A DNA stretch of 64,000 nucleotides from Bedellia somnulentella (GCA_963576735.1 OY755171.1:22790182-22854181), one strand, 5' to 3'; counted from the stretch's first letter, positions 17,667 through 29,132 are shown. Notes: generated by a model not told the origin, from the letters alone. A program made the numbers and translations.

Positions 17667-19688
17667 TAGTCCGGTCGACAAGTCGCAAGAAGTGGAGTTG
17701 GGTAGAAAAATGTGGGAATTTAATGAAACTTGGAGATGTTGTTCAGGGATGGTAAATTAACATTTTGTCAAGTTTTGGACCTCGAGGACCCTGTGCAAAA
17801 AGAGGAGGGGGGGAGAACTGCAAAAATCTCGACCTTTCGTCAGTTTTTCGTCAATTACCTTTTTTCCTCACATCCTACGACAAAAGCGTTCAAAAAAATT
17901 TTGTAGTACGTGAAATTATCTACAATTTGAGTACTCACATATGTCTCTATGTCAATTCCTTACTGAGATATGGCGCTTCGCAGAAAATATTTTTTTCCGA
18001 AATTCAGCGTGAGCTACTATCGAAGTGAAGCAAGAACATGAAGACGCCGACGTGTTGATCGTCAACACCGCCATATCCAAAGCTAGCGAATTCGACAGCG
18101 TCATTATTATTGTTGAAGATGTGGACATACTTATTCTGTTGACGGCATTGGGTATGTCCATAAAGAACATCTATCTTCAGAAAAGTGGTGGTCCTAGTGT
18201 CCTCTACTCACCAAGTTCCTGTTCCTTTCCTCCCAAAGATATACTTTTCCTCCACGCAGTGAGTGGGTGTGATACCACGTCAGCACCGTATGGATTGGGG
18301 AAGAACAAAATTTGTAGCACCTATATGAAGAATACCGCCCTCTCTGCAGTAGTGGCTCCGTTTCTTACATCAAACGCTACTCCTCAGCAAATCAAGGACG
18401 CTGCAGATAAAAGTTCCTGGTAGTAGTTTATGGAGGCAATATTGACAATGACAACCTTGACGACTTGCGGTACCGATTATTTACACGATCAGTGACGAAA
18501 GCTAAATTGGAACTAGCCCGCCTACCACCGGCAAGGGACGCTGCCAATTACCACTCCCTCCGCACTTACCAGCAAGTACAAGCGTGGTTAGGTAATGAAC
18601 TTCGCCCATCAGTTTGGGGCTGGAGCCTAACCACTACCAATCCCCACAACGAAAAAAGCTGCGCCAGATAACATCCTCCAAATGGTTTCCTGCAAGTGCA
18701 GCAAAGGCTGTAGCACCGGAGCTTGCAGCTGCAAGAAAGCAGGTCTTAGATGCGCAGCTATGTGCAAGTACTGCACAGGCCACTCCTGCGAAAACGCCCC
18801 TGCAACTGATTTGAACGAGGAGGACTCGTCAGACATAATCGACGAATACGACGACGGCGAGGACGTTCTTAACAGCCTGATTGTGCAGGAGGCGACGAGC
18901 AATTAGAAGCAGAACCAACGGCTAAAAAATCTCGACAGGAACTGTAATGAGTACAAATGCGTACGTACTATGTATGAGAGACCTTTCAATAATATCTCTG
19001 TTGCCTCTAGTGTATACTTTGTCAAAACCTTAATTTTGTTAATATCATTAATTTTGTTTACGAAAGGACTACGTCTTTTTTTACCTACCCTGGAACAATT
19101 ATGTAGTGGAGGGAAGGAGAGGGAGAGGGAATATCGGTCTAAAAAGTGACTAATGTCAATACCAATATTACCGACATGATATATGGTTGGTATGAAATTA
19201 CAGTAGAAAATAAGCTTTTGAGAATTGGGGTTAGGTGGGGAAGGGAGGGGGGATTGGGGATGGGTTCAAAATTACAGACCATAATAACAACAATTATTAT
19301 TATTAAAATAAGAAATAAGGTTGGTTTCTGCTTTTTTAAGGTATATTTACTGAATTTCGGAAAAAAATATTTTCTGCGAAGCGCCATATCTCAGTAAGTA
19401 ATTGACATACAGACATATGTGAGTACTCAAATTGTAGATAATTCACGTACTACAAAATGTTTCTGAACGCTTTTGTCGTAGGATGTAAGGAAAAAAAGTA
19501 TTTGACGAAAAACTGACGAAAGGTCGAGATTTTTGCAGTTCTCCCCCCCCCCCCCCCCTCCTCTTTTTGCACAGGGTCCTCGAGGTCCAAAACTTGACAA
19601 AATGTTAATTAACCATCCCTGAACAACATCTCCAAGTTTCATTAAATTCCGACCTTTTTCTATCTGAAACCACCTGTCGACCGGACTA
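17667..19688 (+). mobile_element. Inverted-repeat-flanked unit with PIN-like and CXC coding remnants
   Basis: Arms of 339 bp (17669-18007) and 337 bp (19350-19686) are inverted copies, starting GTCCGGTCGACA at both ends and flanked by TA. The arms share TGGACCTCGAGGACCCTGTG and a G/C homopolymer that has grown to about 16 C in the right arm. Between them is 1.3 kb holding a broken coding sequence on the plus strand. This is the architecture of a DNA transposon with long TIRs. A 2-bp TA TSD is possible; the superfamily is not determined. Confidence 0.65.
18025..18906 (+). pseudogene. Broken protein: PIN/FEN-like domain plus Tesmin/TSO1-like CXC motif
   Basis: Three frame segments. Segment 1 (18025-18423): EHEDADVLIVNTAIS, then VIIIVEDVDILILLTALG and LFLHAVSGCDTTSAPYGLG, with acidic spacing reminiscent of PIN/XPG-like nuclease folds. 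Segment 2 (about 18425-18640): LDDLRYRLFTRSVTK, LPPARDAANYHSLRTYQQV, SVWGW. Segment 3 (about 18640-18906): CKCSKGCSTGACSCKKAGLR and CAAMCKYCTGHSC, a CXC cysteine pattern, then an acidic tail. Frameshifts lie near 18405-18425 and 18640. From memory this domain combination recurs as multi-copy uncharacterised proteins in many animals, suggesting a mobile origin. The N-terminal part is missing and the function is unknown. Confidence 0.55.
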
Positions 19689-19731
19689 GAATATTTTTGA
19701 TATAATTTACATATGATGATTATAAAAAATG

Positions 19732-19985
19732 GTTATACATATATACATACACATACTCACGGCTATAATTCCCTAGAAGGGGTAGCCCGAGCCAAGGAAT
19801 TATAAATATCTCAGCCATTTTTGGAAATTGAGTGGGAAAAAGGCGGTAAAATAGAGGTGGTTGGTGATGGGTCTCCAACCGCATCGCCAAAAATTCAATA
19901 AAAAGCCTCAATACCCTTAGTCGCTTCTTACAACACCCGTGGGTAGGAAGGGGTAGCGACATTCTAAGCCGACACTACACGGCAA
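19732..19985 (-). repeat. SINE-A copy, full length
   Basis: Complete from the TATG tail (plus-strand CATACACATACTCACGGC) to CACTACACGGC; belongs to the GCCGTGTAG-starting subgroup. Confidence 0.82.
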
Positions 19986-20991
19986 ATAATTATAATTATA
20001 ATTGTAAGTCATTGAGATTCTTCTTATTCACAATAACGTGGCTAATCAAAAGGATCCTGCAGAGTGAGTCTTAACAGGAGCAAGAGTTATTCGACATTAA
20101 ATTAATAATCCAAGTACAAATATAAGAAACCGCAAACTTTTACAATAGAATGTTTCGGATTCGCAAAACAAACTTTTACCGAAATTATTTCGTTTTAATT
20201 TAGGCGCAGTAACAGAAATATGCTTTTACTTATCCTGTTTTGTCGAAAACTTTGGGGAATCAAACTCGAAAAGTCTTCATCAATCAATATTAAGTTATGT
20301 AACGATGGATTACCACTTTACTTGTAAGATGAGTAGCGTTTTAAATTTCCAAATTATTTTAATAAGTTGTGTATAGTAATTCGACTGCACATAAAATAAG
20401 TATTGTGTACGATTTTTGATAATGTCAAACATCTTTCTTAATAAAACGAAACGAGAAAGAAGAGATGTATAACTTTGCTTTAGGATAAATTCGTTTTTAT
20501 CTTTTATGCTGGATACCCATGATAAAGTCATGATTTAAGTGTATTGATATGTTTTAATAACAAAAAACTCATTTAGCTGTATAACGGAACAGCAGTTATC
20601 CATTTTTGCCGCTTCTTTGGGTCTTGGGCATGTTCGTTTCTGGTATTGTCTTTTAAAATAGTTTTAGCCTCCACTGTACGCCTTTATTTTAATAGTATCG
20701 TATTTATACGATATCTAAGTAAGAAGATGTCAGGATCTTTCAGTATGTTACCCCTAAATTATTCTGTTAAAAATAAAAGTCCATCAAGATTGTTGAAAAT
20801 ACTTGTAAGACAACATTCAAAAAAATATATGTTATGTTAAATAAACTTTTCGCATAAAAAACTTGAGTCGCAAAAATTACACAAATTTACTTTTAACAGG
20901 CGCAGTCACAATTCCGACCCTTCAATAATTTCGGGAACGTCCCATGGTGACAAGCCCGGCTCCATTGTAAACGATATTTAATACATATTTA
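19986..20991. other. Unannotated AT-rich stretch
   Basis: Nothing recognisable apart from short random frames (73 residues minus, 64 residues plus). Confidence 0.4.
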
Positions 20992-21230
20992 GTGCCGTGT
21001 AGTGCTGGCTTAGAATGTCACTATCGGGTGTCGTAAGAGGCGACTAAGAGTGTGGGGTTGTTTTAAGTGGATTTTGGGTGATGCGGTTGGAGACTCATCA
21101 CCAACGATACTTTATTTTGCCATCTTCTCCCCTATCAACTTCCAAATGTGGCTGAGGGGTATCTAGCTCTGAAGCTCTGGCTACCCTTTTTTGGGGATTT
21201 ATAGTCGTGAGTATTTAGTATGTATGTATG
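20992..21230 (+). repeat. SINE-A copy with a short deletion
   Basis: GTGCCGTGTAGTGCTGGCTT to GTATGTATGTATG; the ACCCC...CCGTG segment near the 5' end is shortened. Confidence 0.8.
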
Positions 21231-21377
21231 CATTAAATACACCGATACCATCAGCGTGATGACACGCAACTTGTACAAATATATAAGTATATATGGTAGG
21301 CTGAGCTTTGGAATCAGAAATTCGTTAGCTTTTAAGAAATATGAAATATTCCAACATTTGAGTTTGCCACATTACAC

Positions 21378-21436
21378 AAAATACATACATATACTCACGG
21401 CTATAAATCCCTATAAGGGGTATCCAGAGCTGAGAA
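21378..21436 (-). repeat. SINE-A 3' fragment
   Basis: ACATACATATACTCACGGCT then AAATCCCTATAAGGGGTATC on the plus strand; tail end only. Confidence 0.7.
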
Positions 21437-21448
21437 ATTATTATATAT

Positions 21449-21521
21449 ATTAAAAAAAATTGATTGGTGTTATGTTATGTTTATGTTATGTTTATGTTAT
21501 TAAAAAAAATTGATTGGTGTT
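21449..21521. repeat. Tail-only retro-insertion flanked by a 23-bp direct repeat
   Basis: A perfect 23-bp repeat (core AAAAAAAATTGATTGGTGTT) at 21449-21471 and 21499-21521 encloses 27 bp of (ATGTT)n-like sequence, the tail type of SINE-B. Best read as a target-site duplication around an extremely 5'-truncated insertion. Confidence 0.55.
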
Positions 21522-21855
21522 TTGTAATGTTAAATGTATAATGAGAAGTGTATTGGTTATAATATGAGTCAATTTGTATGTAGCACTTACACACCTAGAT
21601 CTGCAGCATGCGTCCTAACACAACACTACTGCGAATTTATGAAATAATATCTTTTTATCTCTCTGTCTGTTTTAAAAGAATTATCAATAGATACGATTTG
21701 CAATACTTTTTATGGATAGTTTGAGTAAATTTACCATAAGATTTAAGATGGTTATCTTAAACTGAGGACTAACATGATGAAGCCGAACGTTACTTTTCTG
21801 ATTTGATTAGTTATTACTGTGAAAAAAAACTGGTCTTCATATATGTTACAAAACA
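21522..21855. other. Unannotated AT-rich stretch
   Basis: Nothing recognisable. Confidence 0.4.
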
Positions 21856-21957
21856 TAGGTTTGCCAGGATCGTACAAAGTGGCGATCGATAGTCTCTGCC
21901 TACCCCAATGGGAACTAACGGCGTGAGAATATGTATGTATATGCCTCCCGCAAAGCA
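21856..21957 (+). repeat. RTE-type LINE 3' end
   Basis: GTTTGCCAGGATCGTACAAA, GATCGATAGTCTCTGCCTAC and GGCGTGAGAATATGTATG, the last about 100 bp of the family, 5' truncated. Confidence 0.75.
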
Positions 21958-23440
21958 GACCGATTACTGAGTGAAAAACAAGGAAAGCTGATACATTACA
22001 CATATACATATGTATAGAGTATGTAAATAATAGATGCGAAGAATGATCCGTTATAGAAAATACAGTTTTTTAATTAAATCTGCGTGAGATGTGTCAAGAC
22101 GTTGTCGGCTGAAATCGACAATGGAAATACTTTTAAACAGACTCGGATTTTTTTATTGGTGCGTTTCTTTTGAATAACTTTTAATTGCGTTTCATAGTGA
22201 CACCTCCAGTTTACATTTCGCGTTTCAAGATTACTTGTAAATTGTCAGTTATGGTTTTGAAGGGAATAAAACAGCTTAATGATGTTTTTATCATGTTACT
22301 CGTAATATTTTATAATAGGAAATTATGATGCAAGTCAGCAATATTTATCTTCTACTCATTTATGAGATTTATAGCTTTGAGTATAAATAAGTATGTAAGA
22401 CGATGGTACAGTCAAAGCCACTTATAAAGGGGAACACCTTTTCTTTTCGTGGGTGTCCGTAAAAGACAACTAAGAGTTAAGTGACTCATCACCAGAAACC
22501 TTTACTTTACATGTTTTTTTTTCAAATATTTTATTAGGAAAATAATTATTCATTACATTAACATAATTTACATATTGCAATCTAAACATTTGCATAGTCA
22601 ACAATTTATGTGATCCGCTGCTCGTGGTCGAACTATGAATATTGCAAGTCACCGACCATTCTGAAAGACACACGTTGTTAATTTAGAATTTAGTTGAAAC
22701 ACAACTCCACCCTAAAACCGCTCTTTCCGTCCAAAAGTGAAACTCGACCGTTTCCACCAGTCATTGTTAAACAATTGAGATAAGTGCTGTTTTGTTTGGG
22801 AACAAAAGTTGCTATTCGAAACACAACTATCAACTTTTGAATAGTGCATTTGAGGTTGATTAATGATTCCGTTTCAAATGATAATTACATTTCCACACTT
22901 AGCGCTGCCTTTTCATACAGTTATTAGATTAATTATGTGGAATACGCAGTTGGTTTCGGGAACTGTTTGTGATTCATATTCTAGGAATTTGTGCTGTTTT
23001 ATCATTTATCATTATTTGCATGGCAAACTAATTTTCAAATTGTTCAGGGGCAATCATCATTTTCATTACTTTCTTCTTACTTTTATTATTTCAATAAATA
23101 TTAAATTAAATGTTAATCAATAAATTTAACAAGAAATAATGGTGAACAAGATTTTTTTGTAGTCTTGGCTTAAAATTGTATTGCCCCATTTTTGTAGGTG
23201 CTGTAGAAGGCAACTGCGGTATGTGGAGCTTTTAATCGTTTGGTGGCCGATTTGACTGAAAAGGCCTAGCTAAAAAGCCCTGAAGAATTATAGATTGCAA
23301 AGTAAAATTTAACGCTCTTGTTATAGGTGTTTAAGTTAAAAGTAGAGAGAAATCCGTGCAATTAAAATTAAGGAGTTATCAGTGAACAACATGAAATAGA
23401 AACAATTTCTCGTCTAGTTTTTACACTCAAGTTTTTTCTG
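21958..23440. other. Mostly unannotated; one SINE-A fragment
   Basis: A SINE-A fragment at about 22440-22512 (GTGGGTGTCCGTAAAAGACA, GACTCATCACCAGAAACC). The remainder is AT-rich with chance frames at 22470-22673 and 22863-23123. Confidence 0.4.
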
Positions 23441-23678
23441 TTGTGTAGTGTCGGCTTAGAATAGCACTTCCCCATTTTTTCCCGTGGGTGTTCGTAAGAA
23501 GCGACTTAAGGTGTAGTGCTTTTAATGTAATTTTTAGGCGATGCTTGTTGGAGACCCATCATTTACAACAATTACATTAGAATCTTTTCCTCGCTTAACT
23601 TCCAAAACTAGCTGTACCTTTTCTAATTCTTAAGCTCTAACTATCCCTTTTGTCGTGAGTATATGTACGAAGGTATGT
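23441..23678 (+). repeat. SINE-A copy, full length
   Basis: GTTGTGTAGTGTCGGCTTAG through GAGACCCATCATTTACAACA to GTGAGTATATGTACGAAGG. Confidence 0.8.
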
Positions 23679-23730
23679 TTTATCATTCAAATTCAAATTT
23701 GTTTTTTATAAACAGGTTTTAAGTAATAAA

Positions 23731-24079
23731 TAAAGAATAAAAAAAGGAAAGAAAATTTTTCGACACAGGCGGGAATTGAACCCGCGACCTCGGGTATACG
23801 TCCCCGTCGCTCTGCCAACTGAGCTACCGTGTCAATTGGCTGCCAGTGCGAAATTCCTCTATCCTTTATTTCTTTTACACTTTTAAGTAGTGTTTGCGTT
23901 CCTTACCTCCGAATTTTTTACAAAGTCTACTTTTTACTTATCTACCTTTTCAGATAGAATGCAAATATTGAGAACGCCTAACTATCACATATTTTGAATG
24001 TTTTTGTTCATGAAAACCTCATGTGGGGATTATTACTAATAAATGTGTCGAAATTTTTCTTTCCTTTATTTATTCTTTA
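23731..24079 (-). mobile_element. TL repeat with about 35-bp terminal inverted repeats
   Basis: Left end 23731-23766 (TAAAGAATAA...TTCGACAC) and right end 24045-24079 are inverted copies. The tRNA-like module is on the minus strand at 23762-23833, B-box-like GGTTCAATTCC. Body and tail (CTCATGTGGGGATTATTACT) follow the order of the array units. The right inverted end abuts an RTE-type leader at 24079. Confidence 0.75.
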
Positions 24080-24837
24080 CTAGCTTTTTGCCCCGCGACT
24101 TCGTCCGCGTGGACTTCATTTTTTGCATCCAGTTTACATAATACCAAAATACCGAAACACTATCTCAACTCTGTGTTTTATATTTATAATCCCGCGGGCG
24201 TTGTTAATGACATAAAGGACATCGAGACTTTTTAAGTGATTGTTGGGCGATTCAGTTTGTGAAGCATCACTAACAACCTTGTTTAAACTATCTTTTATTA
24301 ATCTATTTCCAAAATTGGATGAAGAATTAGCATCTCTGAATACCCTTTTGAATACCTTACCTCTGGCTACACTTTTATGGCATTTATGGTTGTTAGCATA
24401 TACTCATGAATGATTGATAGATGGATTTCATAAATTCAATCGCACCAAGTTTTATTATAAAATGTAAAATAAAACTCTATATTAACTTTCATTTGCTATA
24501 TCAACCCGTTAGGTGTTGAGTTCCAAAAATTCCTTTTTAATTGTTCATAAGAATCATGAAACAAATATACCAAGTTTTTATGTTCAGAAATGAACATATC
24601 TTTAGTAAGTACAGATACGGATAGTAGTTTGGCGCTGCGGCGGCGGCCCGGTGCTGCCCCCTACACTGACCGTTGATGATATTGGGAGAACTTGCAGCGA
24701 TTGCTCGGCAATATAGGGATGATTAGTGGTGGATCTCCATCCAAAATAATAGCTAAATTGAAGGGATAGTGCTTGCTATTATTATATATAGTGCTATTTT
24801 AAGCTAACAAAACTTTTTTTTTACAAAAAGATTGAAA

Positions 24838-24930
24838 TACCTGAGATATGAACCCGGGACGATTGATTCATAATAGTTCTAATTAAATATTCATAGTAGT
24901 TAGTTATACCGCTACGCCACGGAGACGTTA
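24838..24930 (-). repeat. Diverged tRNA-derived fragment
   Basis: Minus-strand CGTCTCCGTGGCGTAGCGGT (A-box-like) and CCCGGGTTCATATCTCAGG (B-box-like) are separated by about 50 bp of AT-rich DNA. Too disrupted in the middle for a tRNA gene. Confidence 0.45.
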
Positions 24931-24970
24931 CCGGGGCGGTGTCAAATTTTTATTACGCTTTATTTCATAT

Positions 24971-25610
24971 TAGTCTTACTATTGATAAACAAATTTGTCA
25001 TTTAAATGTTCATTTATTTTGATGAAAACTAATGAAACCCCTTCATCTTTCCAAAATGAACATTAACAAAGTGTCTGTTGTGAATTCCATCGATGATAAA
25101 AATAATCGCTGCAATATTTTGAGCCATATATGAGTTAAGGTTTTTTGATGTTACTATGAGAACTCTTGCGGATTCCTTAGTTTCAAGGAATCGTCGTCGT
25201 TTCATTTAGCTTCTAAATTTACATGTTTATATTCGTTTGCAATATAAGTAGATGTAAAAAAAATATATACGATAAACAAATAGTACATCATCCCTCGGGA
25301 GTTTCTTATTTTCGGGGATCCATTATCGTACCATTAAGCTTCTAAATTTTGATTTTTATATTAGTTTACAATATTTTACTTTGTTTTAAACGATACACAG
25401 CGCCATCTCCAATGCATCCAGCAAGCAAACAATATTTTTGATATCCCGTGGGAACATATTTTTTTCCAGGATAAAAGTCCCTATCATTTAATTTAGACTT
25501 CTAACTACACGTCTGAAAAATTTCAAAGTAATCGGTTCAGTATTTACGGCGTGAAAGCGGAACAAACAAACAAACAAACTCACTTTCTCATTTATAATAT
25601 TAGTATGGAT
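24971..25610 (+). repeat. 640-bp tandem duplication, copy 1
   Basis: Starts TAGTCTTACTATTGATAAAC; copy 2 is 25611-26250. Confidence 0.85.
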
Positions 25611-26250
25611 TAGTCTTACTATTGATAAACAAATTTGTCATTTAAATGTTCATTTATTTTGATGAAAACTAATGAAACCCCTTCATCTTTCCAAAATGAA
25701 CATTAACAAAGTGTCTGTTGTGAATTCCATCGATGATAAAAATAATCGCTGCAATATTTTGAGCCATATATGAGTTAAGGTTTTTTGATGTTACTATGAG
25801 AACTCTTGCGGATTCCTTAGTTTCAAGGAATCGTCGTCGTTTCATTTAGCTTCTAAATTTACATGTTTATATTCGTTTGCAATATAAGTAGATGTAAAAA
25901 AAATATATACGATAAACAAATAGTACATCATCCCTCGGGAGTTTCTTATTTTCGGGGATCCATTATCGTACCATTAAGCTTCTAAATTTTGATTTTTATA
26001 TTAGTTTACAATATTTTACTTTGTTTTAAACGAAACACAGCGCCATCCTCAATGCATCCAGCAAGCAAACAATATTTTTGATATCCCGTGGGAACATATT
26101 TTTTTCCAGGATAAAAGTCCCTATCATTTAATTTAGACTTCTAACTACACGTCTGAAAAATTTCAAAGTAATCGGTTCAGTATTTACGGCGTGAAAGCGG
26201 AACAAACAAACAAACAAACTCACTTTCTCATTTATAATATTAGTATGGAT
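25611..26250 (+). repeat. 640-bp tandem duplication, copy 2
   Basis: Nearly identical to 24971-25610, joined without spacer at the RTE-type 3' terminus TAGTATGGAT. Confidence 0.85.
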
Positions 26251-26301
26251 TTATTAGTAACAATCCCCACATGAGGTTTTCATGAACAAAAACATTCAAA
26301 T
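26251..26301. repeat. TL tail fragment
   Basis: TTATTAGTAACAATCCCCAC and ATGAGGTTTTCATGAAC; a second one is at 26371-26421. Only the conserved tail of TL is present. Confidence 0.65.
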
Positions 26302-26370
26302 TAGGTTTTAAGTAATTGTATAATCGTTTTATTATTTATATATCGTGTTATTTCTTTAATTTATTTATCT

Positions 26371-26421
26371 TTTATTTATTAGTAATAATCCCCACATGAG
26401 ATTTCATCTCAAAATTCAAAT
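26371..26421. repeat. TL tail fragment, second
   Basis: TTTATTTATTAGTAATAATC followed by CCCCACATGAGATTTCATC. Confidence 0.65.
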
Positions 26422-27039
26422 AATGCATAATCGTTACAACTTTTAAGATATATAAATTATTTAAATAAAACGAATCTAAAAGCAGCTATCATTAAGGTAA
26501 TAGAAAACTAATGATTCAATAGTAATACAAAATGGACCATTTTGGCAGGCGCGCCCAATTTGTCTTATTTCGATAAAGACATCGAATAATTGACCGCCGC
26601 GGGTTGGTCGCCCCACAGCCTGAATTATAACGAGAGATTGGCACTCGATCGTAACCACTAATACCATTTTTAAAAAGTGAATGTAATCAATACTAAAAGT
26701 TCATTTACTTATTAATTCAATTTAAAAGCAAATTGCGCAAAGTAATATTGATTACTGATTTAATTTATGGGAACCAAATGTGTATATAGAAAAAACAGAA
26801 TTCCTAACGATCCCCATGGCGGAAGAATCACATTCGGTCACGTTCTATTCACAGCACAGAATGACTTTCACACAATATGGCAAGTAGTCATATCTATTGT
26901 AAGAAATGCCCTTTTAAATATACGTATTAATTATTAATTAAATTTTTAGGTTATGAGTAAATAATAACACGAATAATATTGTTCAAGAATGTAAATAGAT
27001 ACAAACGTCCCAAGTATTATGAAATGAGCGGTCAAAGTA
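26422..27039. other. Unannotated stretch
   Basis: AT-rich with a GC patch at about 26545-26640 (GGCGCGCCCAATTTG, GACCGCCGCGGGTTGGTCGC). The 63-residue minus-strand frame here has no domain. Confidence 0.35.
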
Positions 27040-27076
27040 CGACACCAGTGGGTCTATGCCGGCACTACACGGCAAT
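27040..27076 (-). repeat. SINE-A 5' fragment
   Basis: CCGGCACTACACGGCAA, the first bases of SINE-A, next to the 3' end of LINE-1. Confidence 0.55.
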
Positions 27077-27360
27077 TGTATTATAATAATAATAAAAAAA
27101 ATAAATAATAAAAATTTATTCAGTTTTCAAAAGTACATAATATTCGTCTTAACCTAGTAAGTTATTTAAAGTACAAAATATAACATTTTCCTGTTCCTGA
27201 GCTAGGTAATTTACCTGTATTTCAGGCAACAATAAACAAAAAAGGCTTAAACTATCAGTTTTCATATAATGGTATTGGTAAGTAGTGTATAAATTATTAT
27301 CAGACTCGATTGTATCTAACTAATTGTATTATTATGATAAAAAAATAAAAACATCTTATA

Positions 27361-28130
27361 TTAACTTATTATATTAAGCAATTCCTCTGATTCCGTGTAT
27401 GTAAGATTTAAAAGCCACGATTGAAGTTTTTTCTTGCATTCAAAGTTGTTTAAGTTATATAATACTAGTAATCTATTAATTTTATTATATAAGTATGGAC
27501 CTAAAAATATAAAGAATCTATTTGTAATGGAAAATTTTGCACTATAAGTATTCAAACATACTATATCCTTTCGCCTCCTGTTTAGTGTATCAGGGTTGAA
27601 GTGTAAGCTAGCATGCTGCTTTAGAACAGTAAATAGAATAAAGAGCTGGCGCACAGTTAGCACTTTGCATTGTTTATATAGTTCGGTAGTAGGGAAATAG
27701 AAAGGGCGCGCTGTGGCTACTTTAAGTAGCGCTCTTTGAGCTCGTTCCAGTTTTAACATAGTGGTAATGCCAGCACCTCCCCAAGATTTTATGCAATAAG
27801 TCAGTAAGGATTGACCAAGCGCTTGATAGATTTGTTTTATTAAAGCGTAGTCACATATGTGTCTCAACTTTTTAAATATTACTATAAGTTTTCTAATTCT
27901 ATTACAGAGTGCATTAATATGGACCTTAAAAGTTAAAGTAACATCGAGAGTAATTCCAAGATATTTGATGTTAATTGCTTTGGAGATAGTTGAGCATGGG
28001 CATGGTGCGCTATCAGTGCAAGTGCGGTGATGTGCATAAAGCGGGGTATTAGCGAGTAATGGTGTAGAGGTGTTCCTTGCGAAAATCATATACATAGTTT
28101 TATCAGTGTTCAAGGACAGAAAATTATTAT
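27361..28130 (-). pseudogene. LINE-1 ORF2, C-terminal part
   Basis: The frame opens with FLSLNTDKT (the 28113 start is only a TTG codon) and continues the RT palm/thumb: IKYLGITLDVTLTFKVHI matches the LG(V/I)xLD...(F/W)xxHI motif of Jockey-type RTs, then LRHICDYALIKQIYQALGQS and LERAQRALLKV. This joins the RT frame ending NDWLF at 30364 once the insertion is taken out. About 250 residues to the natural stop. Confidence 0.8.
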
Positions 28131-28306
28131 AAAAAACAAAAACAAAAACTTCAAATTAAAAACTAAACAGAAAAATTAAATATTATTATTTTTTATTTAA
28201 AAAAGAACCGCCTTCAAAAATCCAACTGAAAAATATAAAATAATTTTTATTTATTTTATTATGTACAACTCTATTCAACTTCTTCTTTTTGAAGTCGGTG
28301 CCAAAC
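28131..28306 (-). repeat. Inverted arm 1
   Basis: Reverse complement of 28957-29132; I saw no mismatch over about 176 bp. Confidence 0.8.
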
Positions 28307-28956
28307 CAATTTTCATGACAAAGAAGAACGAATATTAGTGGCCCGCCCAAGTTGAGTGAGTTCTCCACCCTATCAGCGTATGTCATCCTTATAAACCTTC
28401 CTTTTTATTCAATTAATAAAAAAAATCGCATTAAAATTCATTTCGTAGTTTTACAGATTAAAGTATACATAAGGATGTCCGTATATACCAGACAGGGAGA
28501 GAGAAAGCGACTTTGTTTTATACTATGTAGTGATTTAGATTCTCGATCGTCTTTTTATAAAGTGTTAGAAGTATTGGTTGTGCCAACTCGGTGCATGCAT
28601 GTCTCTGTCGAATTGTTAATTCCGTTAGTTTGAAATCTGATAATCTTACATAACCTAACCTAACGTTAGTTTACTATCTCGCTATCTATCTAAAATTATA
28701 ATTTACTAGTATTTACAGTTTTACGGTGACATGTATATTATGATATTTTCTCTGCGAAGTGCGACGCATGCACACCAGGCTAAGCACCGCTCACTGTCCC
28801 CCCATTCCATCCTTTATAAAGCGACGTCGTTGCGAGCGGAAGAAATTTCTTGATTTTTGAGCGCGATTGTGTTACCTACTGTTGTTGAGGCACTATCGAT
28901 TGATTTATTATTCGTATGGTTTTCTCTATGTAGCAATTTTCATTTTGGATTTGTCT

Positions 28957-29132
28957 GTTTGGCACCGACTTCAAAAAGAAGAAGTTGAATAGAGTTGTAC
29001 ATAATAAAATAAATAAAAATTATTTTATATTTTTCAGTTGGATTTTTGAAGGCGGTTCTTTTTTAAATAAAAAATAATAATATTTAATTTTTCTGTTTAG
29101 TTTTTAATTTGAAGTTTTTGTTTTTGTTTTTT
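28957..29132 (+). repeat. Inverted arm 2
   Basis: Begins GTTTGGCACCGACTTCAAAA. Arm 1 is its inverted copy 650 bp away. Confidence 0.8.

Larger units (their letters stand above)
24079..26250 (+). mobile_element. RTE-derived non-autonomous element, with 640-bp tandem duplication
   Basis: Starts ACTAGCTTTTTGCCCCGCGA (CTTCGTCCGCGTGGAC follows), the leader common to RTE-like elements of Lepidoptera. Ends at an AACAAACAAACAAACTCAC and ATAATATTAGTATGGAT terminus. 24971-25610 is repeated as 25611-26250 with only a few differences (GATACACAGCGCCATCTCC against GAAACACAGCGCCATCCTC). Inside are a degraded SINE-A (about 24225-24415) and a tRNA-derived fragment (24838-24930). No coding capacity. Confidence 0.65.

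Noticed and set aside
28649..28670. Telomeric-type repeat (TAACCTAACC)
   Set aside because: Only two or three units, not a TTAGG array.
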